A stretch of DNA of 15,850 nucleotides. Origin: an uncultured Gammaproteobacteria bacterium. Lineage in GTDB: Bacteria; Pseudomonadota; Gammaproteobacteria; Coxiellales; Coxiellaceae. The stretch's first letter is position 1. Every line of letters starts with the position of its first letter. The stretch is from the NCBI GenBank assembly GCA_903870185.1, contig CAIQCE010000148.1:1-15850 (forward strand). The letters are read 5' to 3'. Both the position numbers and the translations under genes were made by a program. Below are positions 1-8,394 of the stretch, in pieces. Under the pieces are notes generated by a model. It saw only the letters and a program-made list of their open reading frames with translations, made no database searches and was not told where the DNA came from.

Positions 1-1464
1 AAATTATTAATAAAGTTGGCTTCTTCTTGTGAAATTCCCCATTCAATTGAGAAATTATTTAAAGCTGAAAAGGTCAATACCACTGAGCGACTGCCTGCTC
101 TACATACAGCTCTTCGAAATCAAAATTCAAGCCCATTATTGGTTGAATCACAAGATGTAATGCCAGAAATATTATTAACTCTAGAAAGAATGAAAGCATT
201 AGGTGAGGCTATTGAAAACAATACATTTCATGGATTTAGCGGAAAGCCTATTCGAGATGTTGTAAATATTGGGGTTGGTGGTTCAGATCTTGGGCCATTA
301 ACCGTTTATTCAGCATTATCTTCATCTAATCAAAAAATCAAAGCCCATTTTGTTTCGAATCTTGACAGTATTCATTTGAATTCAACTCTGAAACTTTTGA
401 ATCCTGAAACCACTGTATTTATCATAGTTTCCAAAACATTCATGACAGCAGAAACTTTTGCAAATGCAAATTTAGCATTGGCGTGGATGAAAAAATTTGT
501 AAAATCTCCAGAGCTACTTTATAGGCATTTTTTTGCTGTAACAGCCAATACAGAATTAGCTATTCAGTTTGGAATCCCACAAACACATATTTTTCCTATT
601 TGGAATTGGGTGGGTGGTCGATATTCAGTCTGGTCGGCTGTGGGTTTGAGTTTGGTTCTAAGTTTAGGGATGAAGTCTTTCAAAGAATTACTTAGGGGTG
701 CTGATGCGATGGATCAGCATTTTCGATCGGCTGAGCTCTCGAAAAATATACCTGTAATATTGGCTTTATTAAGTATTTGGAATCATAATTTTTGTGGTGG
801 AAATTCAGAGGCTATTATCCCTTATGATCAAAGATTGGCTTCTTTCCCCGCCTATTTGCAACAGTTGTCGATGGAAAGTTTAGGTAAGAGAGTGACTCAT
901 CAAGGTGAGCCGGTTGATTACTCTACAGGTCCCATTATTTGGGGTGGTGTTGGTACTAATAGTCAGCATGCCTTTCATCAGCTTTTTATGCAAGGTACAG
1001 ATTTTGTACCTATTGATTTTATTATTTCTCTAAAGCCAAGTGATTTTGGAATCCCTTCTCATGATGATTTGATGGCTAACTGTCTAGGTCAAGCGCGTGC
1101 TTTAATGATAGGGAAATCAGAGTCTGAAGTTATTGAGGAATTAATAAAAAAGGGTTATTCCGAAGTTGAGGCTAATAATATAGCATCACATCGTGCAATA
1201 CCGGGTGGTAGATCAAGTAGCATTATAGCTTTGGATTCATTGAATTCATATAATTTAGGTGCGTTGATTGCATTGTATGAGCATAAGACCTATGTCCAGG
1301 CTTGTATTTGGGATATTAACGCATTTGATCAGTGGGGTGTTGAGTATGGTAAATGCTTGGCTCGTGGAATTTCAGCAGATTTAAAAAATGAAGCTATTTT
1401 AGATTCTTATGATAGCTCGACAAAAAATTTGATTCTGCGATATAAAAAATGTGTAAGCACTTAG
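1..1464 (+). CDS. pgi: Glucose-6-phosphate isomerase, 5' end outside window
   Basis: Interconverts glucose 6-phosphate and fructose 6-phosphate in the cytoplasm. The reading frame is open from base 1 and the first residues already align inside the family's N-terminal part, upstream of the conserved KVNTTE and LHTALR stretch. I therefore take the gene as partial, with very roughly 60 residues missing, and do not accept the internal TTG at 16 as the start. Visible hallmarks are VVNIGVGGSDLGP (245-283), a SKTF phosphate-site motif, WVGGRYSVWS with its active-site arginine, SHDDLMAN, which carries the conserved histidine, and FDQWGVEYGK with the catalytic lysine near the C-terminus. One oddity is WGGVGTN at 940-960: well-studied homologues have WGEPGTN, whose Glu is the catalytic base, so this copy has Gly (codon 946-948). 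The stop overlaps the galU ribosome-binding site, suggesting co-transcription. Confidence 0.95.
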   Translation, partial: KLLIKLASSCEIPHSIEKLFKAEKVNTTERLPALHTALRNQNSSPLLVESQDVMPEILLTLERMKALGEAIENNTFHGFSGKPIRDVVNIGVGGSDLGPLTVYSALSSSNQKIKAHFVSNLDSIHLNSTLKLLNPETTVFIIVSKTFMTAETFANANLALAWMKKFVKSPELLYRHFFAVTANTELAIQFGIPQTHIFPIWNWVGGRYSVWSAVGLSLVLSLGMKSFKELLRGADAMDQHFRSAELSKNIPVILALLSIWNHNFCGGNSEAIIPYDQRLASFPAYLQQLSMESLGKRVTHQGEPVDYSTGPIIWGGVGTNSQHAFHQLFMQGTDFVPIDFIISLKPSDFGIPSHDDLMANCLGQARALMIGKSESEVIEELIKKGYSEVEANNIASHRAIPGGRSSSIIALDSLNSYNLGALIALYEHKTYVQACIWDINAFDQWGVEYGKCLARGISADLKNEAILDSYDSSTKNLILRYKKCVST

Positions 1465-1474
1465 GAGTGGTGAA

Positions 1475-2368
1475 ATGAAATCAAAAATTACAACAGCAGT
1501 ATTTCCCGTTGCGGGAATGGGTACGCGTTTTTTACCTGTGACTAAAGCAGGCCCGAAAGAAATGTTAGCTATAGTCGATAAGCCACTAATTCAGTATGTG
1601 GTTGAGGAGGCGCTGTCAGCTGGCATCACACAATTAATTTTTGTTACCAGTAGTACCAAGCGCAGTATTGAAGATTATTTTGATGCGAATTTTGAATTAG
1701 AATTTCACCTTCAAGAAAAAGGAAAAATCGCTATTTTGAATCAACTTCAAAATATTCTTCCTAAGGGGGTTCAGTGTATTTACATTCGACAGCCTAATCC
1801 AGCTGGATTAGGGGATGCAGTTTGGAGAGCTAAGGCGGTTGTAGGGAATCAGCCTTTTGCAGTGTTATTGGCCGATGATATCATCGATGGCGGATCAAGG
1901 TCTTGTCTACAAGATATGGTTGAAGTTTTTGCTGAGACCCAAAGTAGCGTGATTGGAGTGGAAAATATTCCGCGATTAGATACTGATAAATATGGAATAG
2001 TATCTTTGGCGCAAGAACAAGTTACGGATGCTACTAAAATAAGTGCAATTGTTGAAAAACCAGCTCCTGAAAAAGCGCCTTCTACTTTGGCTGTAGCAGG
2101 TCGTTATATTTTAACTCCAAAGATATTTCAGATGGTGGAAGAAATCCCTCGTGGAGTGGGTGGAGAGATTCAGCTAACAGATGCAATTTCAAAATTACTC
2201 GAACATGAATCTATATACGCACATACTTTTAGAGGGAAGCGTTATGATTGTGGTAGTAAAATTGGTTTTCTAGAGGCGACTATTTCTTATGCCTTGAAGA
2301 GACCTGAGCTACGAGAGGAGCTCTTGAGTTATATTTCGGAGATAGTAAAGGCTGAGTCCTTGATGTAG
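1475..2368 (+). CDS. galU: UTP--glucose-1-phosphate uridylyltransferase
   Basis: Makes UDP-glucose from UTP and glucose 1-phosphate, the precursor for cell-envelope sugars. The protein is 297 residues, normal for bacterial GalU. The N-terminal nucleotide-binding signature GMGTRFLPVTKAGPKEM covers residues 14-30. LLADD with metal-binding Asp lies near 131-135, VEKP at 193-196, and GVGGEIQLTDAI follows in the C-terminal third. The start is ATG at 1475, preceded by AGGAG at 1463-1467, which overlaps the pgi stop codon; only 10 bases separate the two genes. Together with pgi it links hexose phosphate interconversion to UDP-sugar supply. No clear terminator follows before the next promoter. Confidence 0.96.
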   Translation: MKSKITTAVFPVAGMGTRFLPVTKAGPKEMLAIVDKPLIQYVVEEALSAGITQLIFVTSSTKRSIEDYFDANFELEFHLQEKGKIAILNQLQNILPKGVQCIYIRQPNPAGLGDAVWRAKAVVGNQPFAVLLADDIIDGGSRSCLQDMVEVFAETQSSVIGVENIPRLDTDKYGIVSLAQEQVTDATKISAIVEKPAPEKAPSTLAVAGRYILTPKIFQMVEEIPRGVGGEIQLTDAISKLLEHESIYAHTFRGKRYDCGSKIGFLEATISYALKRPELREELLSYISEIVKAESLM

Positions 2369-2410
2369 CGGCATTTTAACCCAAAATAGCTAATTTCTAG
2401 ATGAGGTAAT

Positions 2411-2443
2411 TTTAAGGAAACTTTAAGAAAAAGCTACTATACT
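2411..2443 (+). promoter_or_regulatory. Putative PmrA-type box with -10 element
   Basis: Two identical half-sites TTTAAG (2411-2416 and 2422-2427) are separated by exactly five bases (GAAAC), an 11-bp period. This fits the YTTAAK-N5-YTTAAK form of the PmrA box as I know it, and the tandem TTAA box described upstream of Legionella and Coxiella effector genes. A -10 candidate TATACT (2438-2443) begins 10 bases after the second half-site. No good -35 hexamer is present at the right distance, so the box would occupy the -35 position, as is common for promoters activated by OmpR-family regulators. The match is read directly; assignment to PmrA is inference. Confidence 0.6.
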
Positions 2444-2479
2444 TGCCCGTATTATCTATTAAATCAGGATATAGTGGAC

Positions 2480-5400
2480 ATGAAAGACGCACATTCGGGC
2501 GCAATAGCTATAAATCACTATGAGATTTTAGGGTTAAATCCAAAAGGTAAGGGGGAGTCTGATGTTCCTTATCTCGAGGGTGTAATTCGACAGGCATTTC
2601 TTGACCAATCTAGAAAATGGCATCCTGATAAAAATCCGGACCCAGGCGCCCCTGAAAAGTTTAATCAAATAAAAAAATCCAGTGAGGTCCTTCTTGATCC
2701 CGAAAAACGAGCAGAATTTGATAATGACCTTGAAAGAAATCCTCATTTAGCAGCTCCACGTAAAGCTTTAATGTTAGATTTAGATGAGGGTGTTCTTGAT
2801 ACCAGTTCTTCTTCCAGGGCTGCACCTTCTGCTAGGCCAGGTAGCCAAGCGATAATAGTTAGGCCTGCAGTCAAGGGAGTTAATCTCACTCAATTATTAA
2901 AAAGTGCTGAGGCGAGTTCTGATATCATTTTATCAATGGCTAATGAAAAGCCAGACTTTGCCAAAGCCGTATTAGGTAATCTCGAAATCTTAAACCGACT
3001 CTCATTGCAGCAGCAATTTGAATTATTATTTATTATAATGAAACATCAAATAGCGGATAGTTCATTTATATTAGAGGGGGAAGAAAAAGAGCATTATCAA
3101 TACATTCTTGAATCCTTGAAAACAACATCAAAGCATCATAGTGATTATGCACGTGCACTCACTCTGGCGGCGGTGAATAAACCCGATTTAGCTAAAGATT
3201 TTTTTGATCATAATGCTGAGCTCATGGCGAATTTGGTGTATGAAGATCTTTTGATAATGAGTCAAAAGCTATATTATATTGTTCCCGGCTTATTAGCCCG
3301 ATTTTCCAATCTAATTCGAATGATTGAATTAGATTTTCTCCTCAATACACACTCCGATAAGCAATCAGAAATTATCGAATTATTTAGAAGGAATGCCTCT
3401 CCTGCTAAAATTCGTGAACTGGATTTAATGCTGAGATTAAAGGGATTGATTGAATCCAATTCAATATTAAACGCTGAAGATCCATCGCATTGTGAAATCA
3501 TCAATGTTTTAGGGTTTGAGGCCTATGAACTTGCTGATCGTTATATCAATTCTTATATGGACGAAAATGGTGAGTTATCTGAGGAAAAAGATATTTACTC
3601 GATAAAGTTTAATATCCAATTTTTAAATATCTATTTTGCAGGGAAGGATGAGGCATTTATTGATCGACTTGATATTCAAATCAAATCAAAATTAGCTATA
3701 ATCTTGTATTCTACTGTTAGTATTTTATCAATATATTTTAAAAATAAACCAGATTTGGCTTCAGAATTTTCATCTATTTTGAAGAATGGAAAAATTATTA
3801 AAATAATATTAAATGGATATAACTACAATCTTTTGACTATTTTTTCAAAAATCGCAGGTAAAAAAGTTCCTGATGATGTCAAGAAAGAGTATGCCACTGT
3901 GCTCATTGATATAGTTACAGACTCTGGTGAATTATTTTTAAAAAAATTATTAGTTGAAAATTTTTCAGATGCATATGAAATATTGAGAAATAATAGATAT
4001 CTATTAAGATCTATTTTTCAAAATCCTGTGTATCGTGAGCTTATTGAAGAAAATGAAATGGTGAGTAAAAATTTAGCTATGTTGGCTGCGAAGGCCGGTC
4101 TTTCTGAAGATGAAGTTAAACTGGAGTCACTTCCTGGGCGCTTTAGAATACAATATGAGGGGTTTAAATATTTTTATCCTCGATATATCGACGAACTTCC
4201 GCACAAAATAACAAAAGATGAATTTGAAAAAGGATTTAGTAAAGCAGGTTTTTTCCCTGATTTATTTCGATTAGATATTTCTGATACTGGCACATTTGAA
4301 GATGGAATTGAAATAAGATATTTGATACTAAAAGCAGCTTCTATATATGAAGATTTTAAGGGTCTTGATGATGAGCAGGATAAATTTACATTTTGGCTAA
4401 AACTAGTTTTAGCTAATGGAACTGATCTTCAATTCAATGAGTTATTGACCCTCTATCAAAAAAAATATCCTGAAGCTTTTGATTATGTTTTATCATCTAG
4501 AGGAACCAATACTTCATCATATAATGGTTTAACGCTGATATCTAGATTAGAAGACCATTCAGATAGTCAAGAACGATTTATTACAGGTCAATTATTGAAT
4601 CAGTGGGATTTGGATTTTACAAAAGAGGCTATGATAAAAGAATTGAGTGTGAATTTTTATGGAATTATTAGAATTAAAATTAAAAAGATTTACGATAATC
4701 CTGAGATTGAGAAACTAGAAATTAAACTAAATGATGCGGATATTTTTGAGAAAAATAAAATTCTTAAGGAAATTTTAGATCTAAAACTAAAATCCATTGC
4801 GAGCAGGTTTATGGATTTAAATGAAGAATTTGAAAAAGAAAAAGATCCCGAGAAAAAAGTAAAGCTATTCGAATCTGTATTAGAGTTTTATAAAGCCCAC
4901 CTTCAAAAGTTATTTCCTAATTGTGCGATCAATGGATATATCGCCCTCAAGGAATCAAGAATTTATAGAGATAAAATAAATGCCTATCATCAATTAATAG
5001 AATTTATGGATGAGATTGAAAAGGCCGAGAATCCGAATACGGATGGAAATCTCGTTAAATTACTAGGTTTAATTGAAAAATCAGGCCTTGATGTGAAAAC
5101 TTTTGAAATTTTTAAAATTCGCTTAAAAGATCGCCCCATTTTTCATGCTTTGGCGACTATAGTTTTTGATTCATCTGAGCGATTTAAATTATCAAAAAAA
5201 TTAATAAAATTGATTAAACCCTGTGTCCTTTCAACGAGCAATCTAGAGAAGTTAAGTTTGAATTTCTTTGAGTTGGCGAAAATTTATATCAAAAAATCTC
5301 ATATTCATATCTCAGGTGACTATTTAAGTGCATTGTATCAGGCGCATGGAGATGCTCTTCTTCCTGTGATTGAACAATATGGATTGGTTACTAAGCTTAA

Positions 5401-7255
5401 TAATGGACGTCGATTAGCTCGTGTTGCGGAATTAATTAGGAAATCAGGGGCAAAATATAAAAATGCAGCCGTTGATCCTGAGCAATTGATTGCTGATATT
5501 ATAAGGCGATTTCATGTTTTGGTCGAAAAATCCTTATTTGAAGTTGATAATGCTGAATTTAATCAGCAATCAGTTGCTGAATTACAGGCTGAGCTTATTT
5601 CTTTAGTCGCTAATGAAGAGATATCCAATCCCACTATTAATGCCTTAATCGATAGCTATCATATGCCTGAGGAACAAAAGGAATGGTGTGATACGGTTAA
5701 AATATGGTTATTTGAGTTGGCTATAGCGGGTGATGATTATGCTAGTGATAAAGTTAAAGCACTGTTAAACAATTTAGATGATCGAGATTCTAATTTAATT
5801 TTATTAGCGAACTATTTACATAGTATTAGGGAGTCAGCTACTTTATTTACTGAATTAGAAGCACTTTTGGATGATGTAGCAATAGATCAGGTGATTGAGT
5901 GTTATTTGAAAAAAATTGATCCCGATCAAGATAATCTTAAGTCTAATGGTGTTTATATAAGAAAGCTTCTAATGGCTAATAAATTAAGCCTTTCACATTT
6001 GGGTAAATTAAACAAAATACAACTTAATAGAATTTATGAACTAGGTTCTGAGCTATTGGATGATCAGTTTGAAAAAGTTTTAAAAATCGATCAAGCCCCT
6101 TTGAATTTAAAAGATGAAACTGGTTCATTGGAAATTTGGCTTTTTGAGCAGGCCTTGAATGAGGATGCATTTTCAGTCGCTATAGTGAATCGATTTTTGA
6201 ATGATGCGAACAAGGGTCATGAGACTTTTCAAAGATTAGTCGATTATTTGAAGGCGGCGAAAAATCCAAATTGTAACTATAAGCAGTTAGAGAAAGTATT
6301 TGGGGTTGATTTCATCCGTAAAATTGTTCAAGCTTATATCGATCCAATATTAAATCCACCTGAATCAGCACTGCCAAAATCTGAAGTCCCACCTGAAAAA
6401 ATTAATGCTATTGTTAAGCTTTTATCTCTACATAGATTAAGTTTTTCAGAGCTTGCTCAGTTAGGAATTGAGCATGTGGATGCTTTTGAAAAATTTTCTT
6501 CTTATTTCTTGAGTTCAGCATTCAAAGGCCCTATTGCTAATTTTAAAGATCTTTTTTCAGAGTTCTCTGGTTTGATGATGCCTTATAATGAAATGGGATT
6601 TTTATTTATTTTGTTTGAGCAAGGAATATTCTCTCGAGAAGAGCTCGCGGAATTTCGTTCTCTAAAAATAAAAGATTTTATTGCGTCAAAAGCTTACGAA
6701 AAAATTTGTTTAAAATTTGATTTTCAGAAAGAAAATATACAAACTTTTATTAAAAAAGCACAATTTATTAAAGAGTTTTTATCTAATGGTTATTTAAAGT
6801 ATTTAAATGAAAATATTTTAAAGCCTATTGATGAAGAATTAGATCGGCTATTAAAAGAGAATGCATTTCTGAAACAAAGAGCACTTGTTGATTATAAGGT
6901 GGAAATTTTGAATTTGATAGCTGATAAAATCTTCTTGATGGATGAAAAAACGAATCCTGGTAGTGTTATTAGAGATATTCATTTCAACTTAATAATTAAA
7001 ATGCGTTCTATTATAAAATCACCCGCAATAAATCAAAAAAGAAATCATATTAAATCTTTTTTTAAAGGGGTATTAGGTGTTTTGTTGGCCATTCCCATGT
7101 TATTTATCCCTGTTGCTGCATCTAAAACTTATCGTCAGTCATTTTTTGGAACTCAGTCGGGTCAAAATCTAGAGAAATTAAGTCAATCTCTTTCTAAATA
7201 CCGTAAAACGGAATTGGCTGATAATCCTAGGCCTAGGACTACTAAATTGCATTAA
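2480..7255 (+). CDS. Giant J-domain protein, candidate secreted effector
   Basis: I do not recognise this roughly 1591-residue protein as a named family. An N-terminal J domain spans about residues 13-85: HYEILGL begins helix I, an enlarged loop (PKGKGESDVP) follows, then QAFLDQSRKWHPDKNP with an intact HPD triad, then KFNQIKKSSEVLLDPEKRAEFD. J domains stimulate Hsp70 ATPase. A Ser/Ala/Pro-rich linker (about 110-125) leads into some 1400 residues of Leu/Ile/Lys/Glu-rich, apparently helical sequence with no motif I can name. About 65 residues from the end lies a hydrophobic stretch (VLGVLLAIPMLFIPVAA) that could be one membrane helix, followed by a polar basic tail. There is no signal peptide. 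ATG at 2480 has AGGA (2466-2469) ten bases upstream; GTG at 2474 is an in-frame alternative. Parts of the gene are very AT-rich. The PmrA-like promoter suggests a type IV effector, but no E-block is evident in the tail. Confidence 0.85.
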   Translation: MKDAHSGAIAINHYEILGLNPKGKGESDVPYLEGVIRQAFLDQSRKWHPDKNPDPGAPEKFNQIKKSSEVLLDPEKRAEFDNDLERNPHLAAPRKALMLDLDEGVLDTSSSSRAAPSARPGSQAIIVRPAVKGVNLTQLLKSAEASSDIILSMANEKPDFAKAVLGNLEILNRLSLQQQFELLFIIMKHQIADSSFILEGEEKEHYQYILESLKTTSKHHSDYARALTLAAVNKPDLAKDFFDHNAELMANLVYEDLLIMSQKLYYIVPGLLARFSNLIRMIELDFLLNTHSDKQSEIIELFRRNASPAKIRELDLMLRLKGLIESNSILNAEDPSHCEIINVLGFEAYELADRYINSYMDENGELSEEKDIYSIKFNIQFLNIYFAGKDEAFIDRLDIQIKSKLAIILYSTVSILSIYFKNKPDLASEFSSILKNGKIIKIILNGYNYNLLTIFSKIAGKKVPDDVKKEYATVLIDIVTDSGELFLKKLLVENFSDAYEILRNNRYLLRSIFQNPVYRELIEENEMVSKNLAMLAAKAGLSEDEVKLESLPGRFRIQYEGFKYFYPRYIDELPHKITKDEFEKGFSKAGFFPDLFRLDISDTGTFEDGIEIRYLILKAASIYEDFKGLDDEQDKFTFWLKLVLANGTDLQFNELLTLYQKKYPEAFDYVLSSRGTNTSSYNGLTLISRLEDHSDSQERFITGQLLNQWDLDFTKEAMIKELSVNFYGIIRIKIKKIYDNPEIEKLEIKLNDADIFEKNKILKEILDLKLKSIASRFMDLNEEFEKEKDPEKKVKLFESVLEFYKAHLQKLFPNCAINGYIALKESRIYRDKINAYHQLIEFMDEIEKAENPNTDGNLVKLLGLIEKSGLDVKTFEIFKIRLKDRPIFHALATIVFDSSERFKLSKKLIKLIKPCVLSTSNLEKLSLNFFELAKIYIKKSHIHISGDYLSALYQAHGDALLPVIEQYGLVTKLNNGRRLARVAELIRKSGAKYKNAAVDPEQLIADIIRRFHVLVEKSLFEVDNAEFNQQSVAELQAELISLVANEEISNPTINALIDSYHMPEEQKEWCDTVKIWLFELAIAGDDYASDKVKALLNNLDDRDSNLILLANYLHSIRESATLFTELEALLDDVAIDQVIECYLKKIDPDQDNLKSNGVYIRKLLMANKLSLSHLGKLNKIQLNRIYELGSELLDDQFEKVLKIDQAPLNLKDETGSLEIWLFEQALNEDAFSVAIVNRFLNDANKGHETFQRLVDYLKAAKNPNCNYKQLEKVFGVDFIRKIVQAYIDPILNPPESALPKSEVPPEKINAIVKLLSLHRLSFSELAQLGIEHVDAFEKFSSYFLSSAFKGPIANFKDLFSEFSGLMMPYNEMGFLFILFEQGIFSREELAEFRSLKIKDFIASKAYEKICLKFDFQKENIQTFIKKAQFIKEFLSNGYLKYLNENILKPIDEELDRLLKENAFLKQRALVDYKVEILNLIADKIFLMDEKTNPGSVIRDIHFNLIIKMRSIIKSPAINQKRNHIKSFFKGVLGVLLAIPMLFIPVAASKTYRQSFFGTQSGQNLEKLSQSLSKYRKTELADNPRPRTTKLH

Positions 7256-7268
7256 AGGTACCTTTAAT
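7251..7268. terminator. Perfect 18-bp palindrome between convergent genes
   Basis: ATTAAAGGTACCTTTAAT is a perfect palindrome covering the stop codon of the J-domain gene (7253-7255) and ending two bases before the E2 stop on the other strand. It could form a weak hairpin in either transcript (7-bp stem, GTAC loop). No run of T follows on either side, so bidirectional termination is only a guess. Confidence 0.3.
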
Positions 7269-7269
7269 T

Positions 7270-8394
7270 CTAAGGTTTCCCAAGCTCCCGCAACATCACT
7301 GCCAAAAACCGTGCGGCTTCACCGCCTGTGATGGCTCTGTGATCGACGCTCAGTGAGATGGGAAGAATTTTGTGAATTTCCATTTTTCCATCCACAGCGA
7401 TGACTTCTTCTCTTATTTTTCCGATACCGACAATAGCCACCATGGGTGGGATTACGATTGGGTTAGCATATCGCCCAGCGATAGCCCCATAATTCGATAA
7501 AACAATAGTCGCATTTTTTAATTCCTCTGGACTAAAGCTACGTTCTTGAGCTTGTTGCTTATATCGGTTGATTTGGGTTCTCAAAGTTTCATCATCTAAT
7601 TGATCCAGATCATGCAATACAGGAACATAAAGTCCATGCTCAGTGTCAACAGCCAACCCTAAATTCACTGTTTTATTCATTTGATAACTTAAATTCTTGC
7701 CATCGAAATAAGCATTCAGCATAGGCTCTTCAGCGCACCCTTTGGCAATGGCACGGATAATTCTTAAGGTAATATCTTGTTTAGTTTGCCAAGCACTGAG
7801 ATCGGCATCATCAACTATAGTCACATGAACCACTTCAGCGTGTGATTGACTCATGCTCTTCACCATCGCGCGACGTACAGCGCTTAATGGTTCTCCATTT
7901 TTTAATCGAGTTTCATTAACAGCTGCTTTTACATCTTGTTGTGTGATCATGCCATCTTTTCCACTGCCTTTGATGTTGGATAGATCAACACCTAATTGTT
8001 TGGCAAGTGCTCGTACGGCGGGTGTTACGGGCGATCGAGATTGAAAGGACTTCAAAACTTTAATGCCCGCTGCTGGCTCATCGATAAGTTGGTCACTGCT
8101 TTGAATATGTCCGACAACGGTTCCTGTGTCTTCAGTTTCTTTTTCTTCTGGGGTTTCAGGTTCACCTTCATAAGCGATTAAAGGTTCATCGGTATTAATT
8201 TTATCACCTGCCTGACCATAGAGTTTGACAATTTTCCCTGTGTAAGGTGAGGGTACGTCGACTAAAGCTTTCGCAGTTTCCATAGCCACGACTGGTTGAT
8301 CGAGCTCTACCTCATCTCCTTCTTTAATATACCACTCGCGAATTTCAGCATCAGGTAGACCTTCACCCAAGTCAGGTAAACGAAAAATTTTCAT
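7270..8394 (-). CDS. Dihydrolipoamide acyltransferase, E2 of 2-oxoacid dehydrogenase
   Basis: Core subunit that carries the acyl group on a lipoyl arm and transfers it to CoA. A single N-terminal lipoyl domain (1-77) carries the lipoylated lysine in METAKALVDV (Lys42). A short acidic Pro/Glu linker follows, then the peripheral-subunit-binding domain (about 122-158, VTPAVRALAKQLGVDL) and the catalytic domain (about 168-374). At 374 residues it is short for the family because linkers are brief and only one lipoyl domain is present. The active-site motif near the end reads DHRAITGG: His352 is present, but the usual Asp of HxxxDG is Thr356. The start ATG overlaps the E1-beta stop by four bases (ATGA), with GGAG just upstream. 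It is probably the acetyltransferase of pyruvate dehydrogenase, although a branched-chain substrate cannot be excluded. No E3 gene is nearby. Confidence 0.93.
   Translation of the reverse strand: MKIFRLPDLGEGLPDAEIREWYIKEGDEVELDQPVVAMETAKALVDVPSPYTGKIVKLYGQAGDKINTDEPLIAYEGEPETPEEKETEDTGTVVGHIQSSDQLIDEPAAGIKVLKSFQSRSPVTPAVRALAKQLGVDLSNIKGSGKDGMITQQDVKAAVNETRLKNGEPLSAVRRAMVKSMSQSHAEVVHVTIVDDADLSAWQTKQDITLRIIRAIAKGCAEEPMLNAYFDGKNLSYQMNKTVNLGLAVDTEHGLYVPVLHDLDQLDDETLRTQINRYKQQAQERSFSPEELKNATIVLSNYGAIAGRYANPIVIPPMVAIVGIGKIREEVIAVDGKMEIHKILPISLSVDHRAITGGEAARFLAVMLRELGKP

Noticed and set aside
16..18. TTG at 16 as the start of pgi
   Set aside because: The frame is open to base 1 and the preceding codons continue family-like sequence; the protein starts outside the window.
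2474..2476. GTG at 2474 as the start of the J-domain gene
   Set aside because: It lies only four bases after the AGGA, whereas ATG 2480 is a stronger start codon with acceptable spacing. The difference is two residues and GTG is not excluded.
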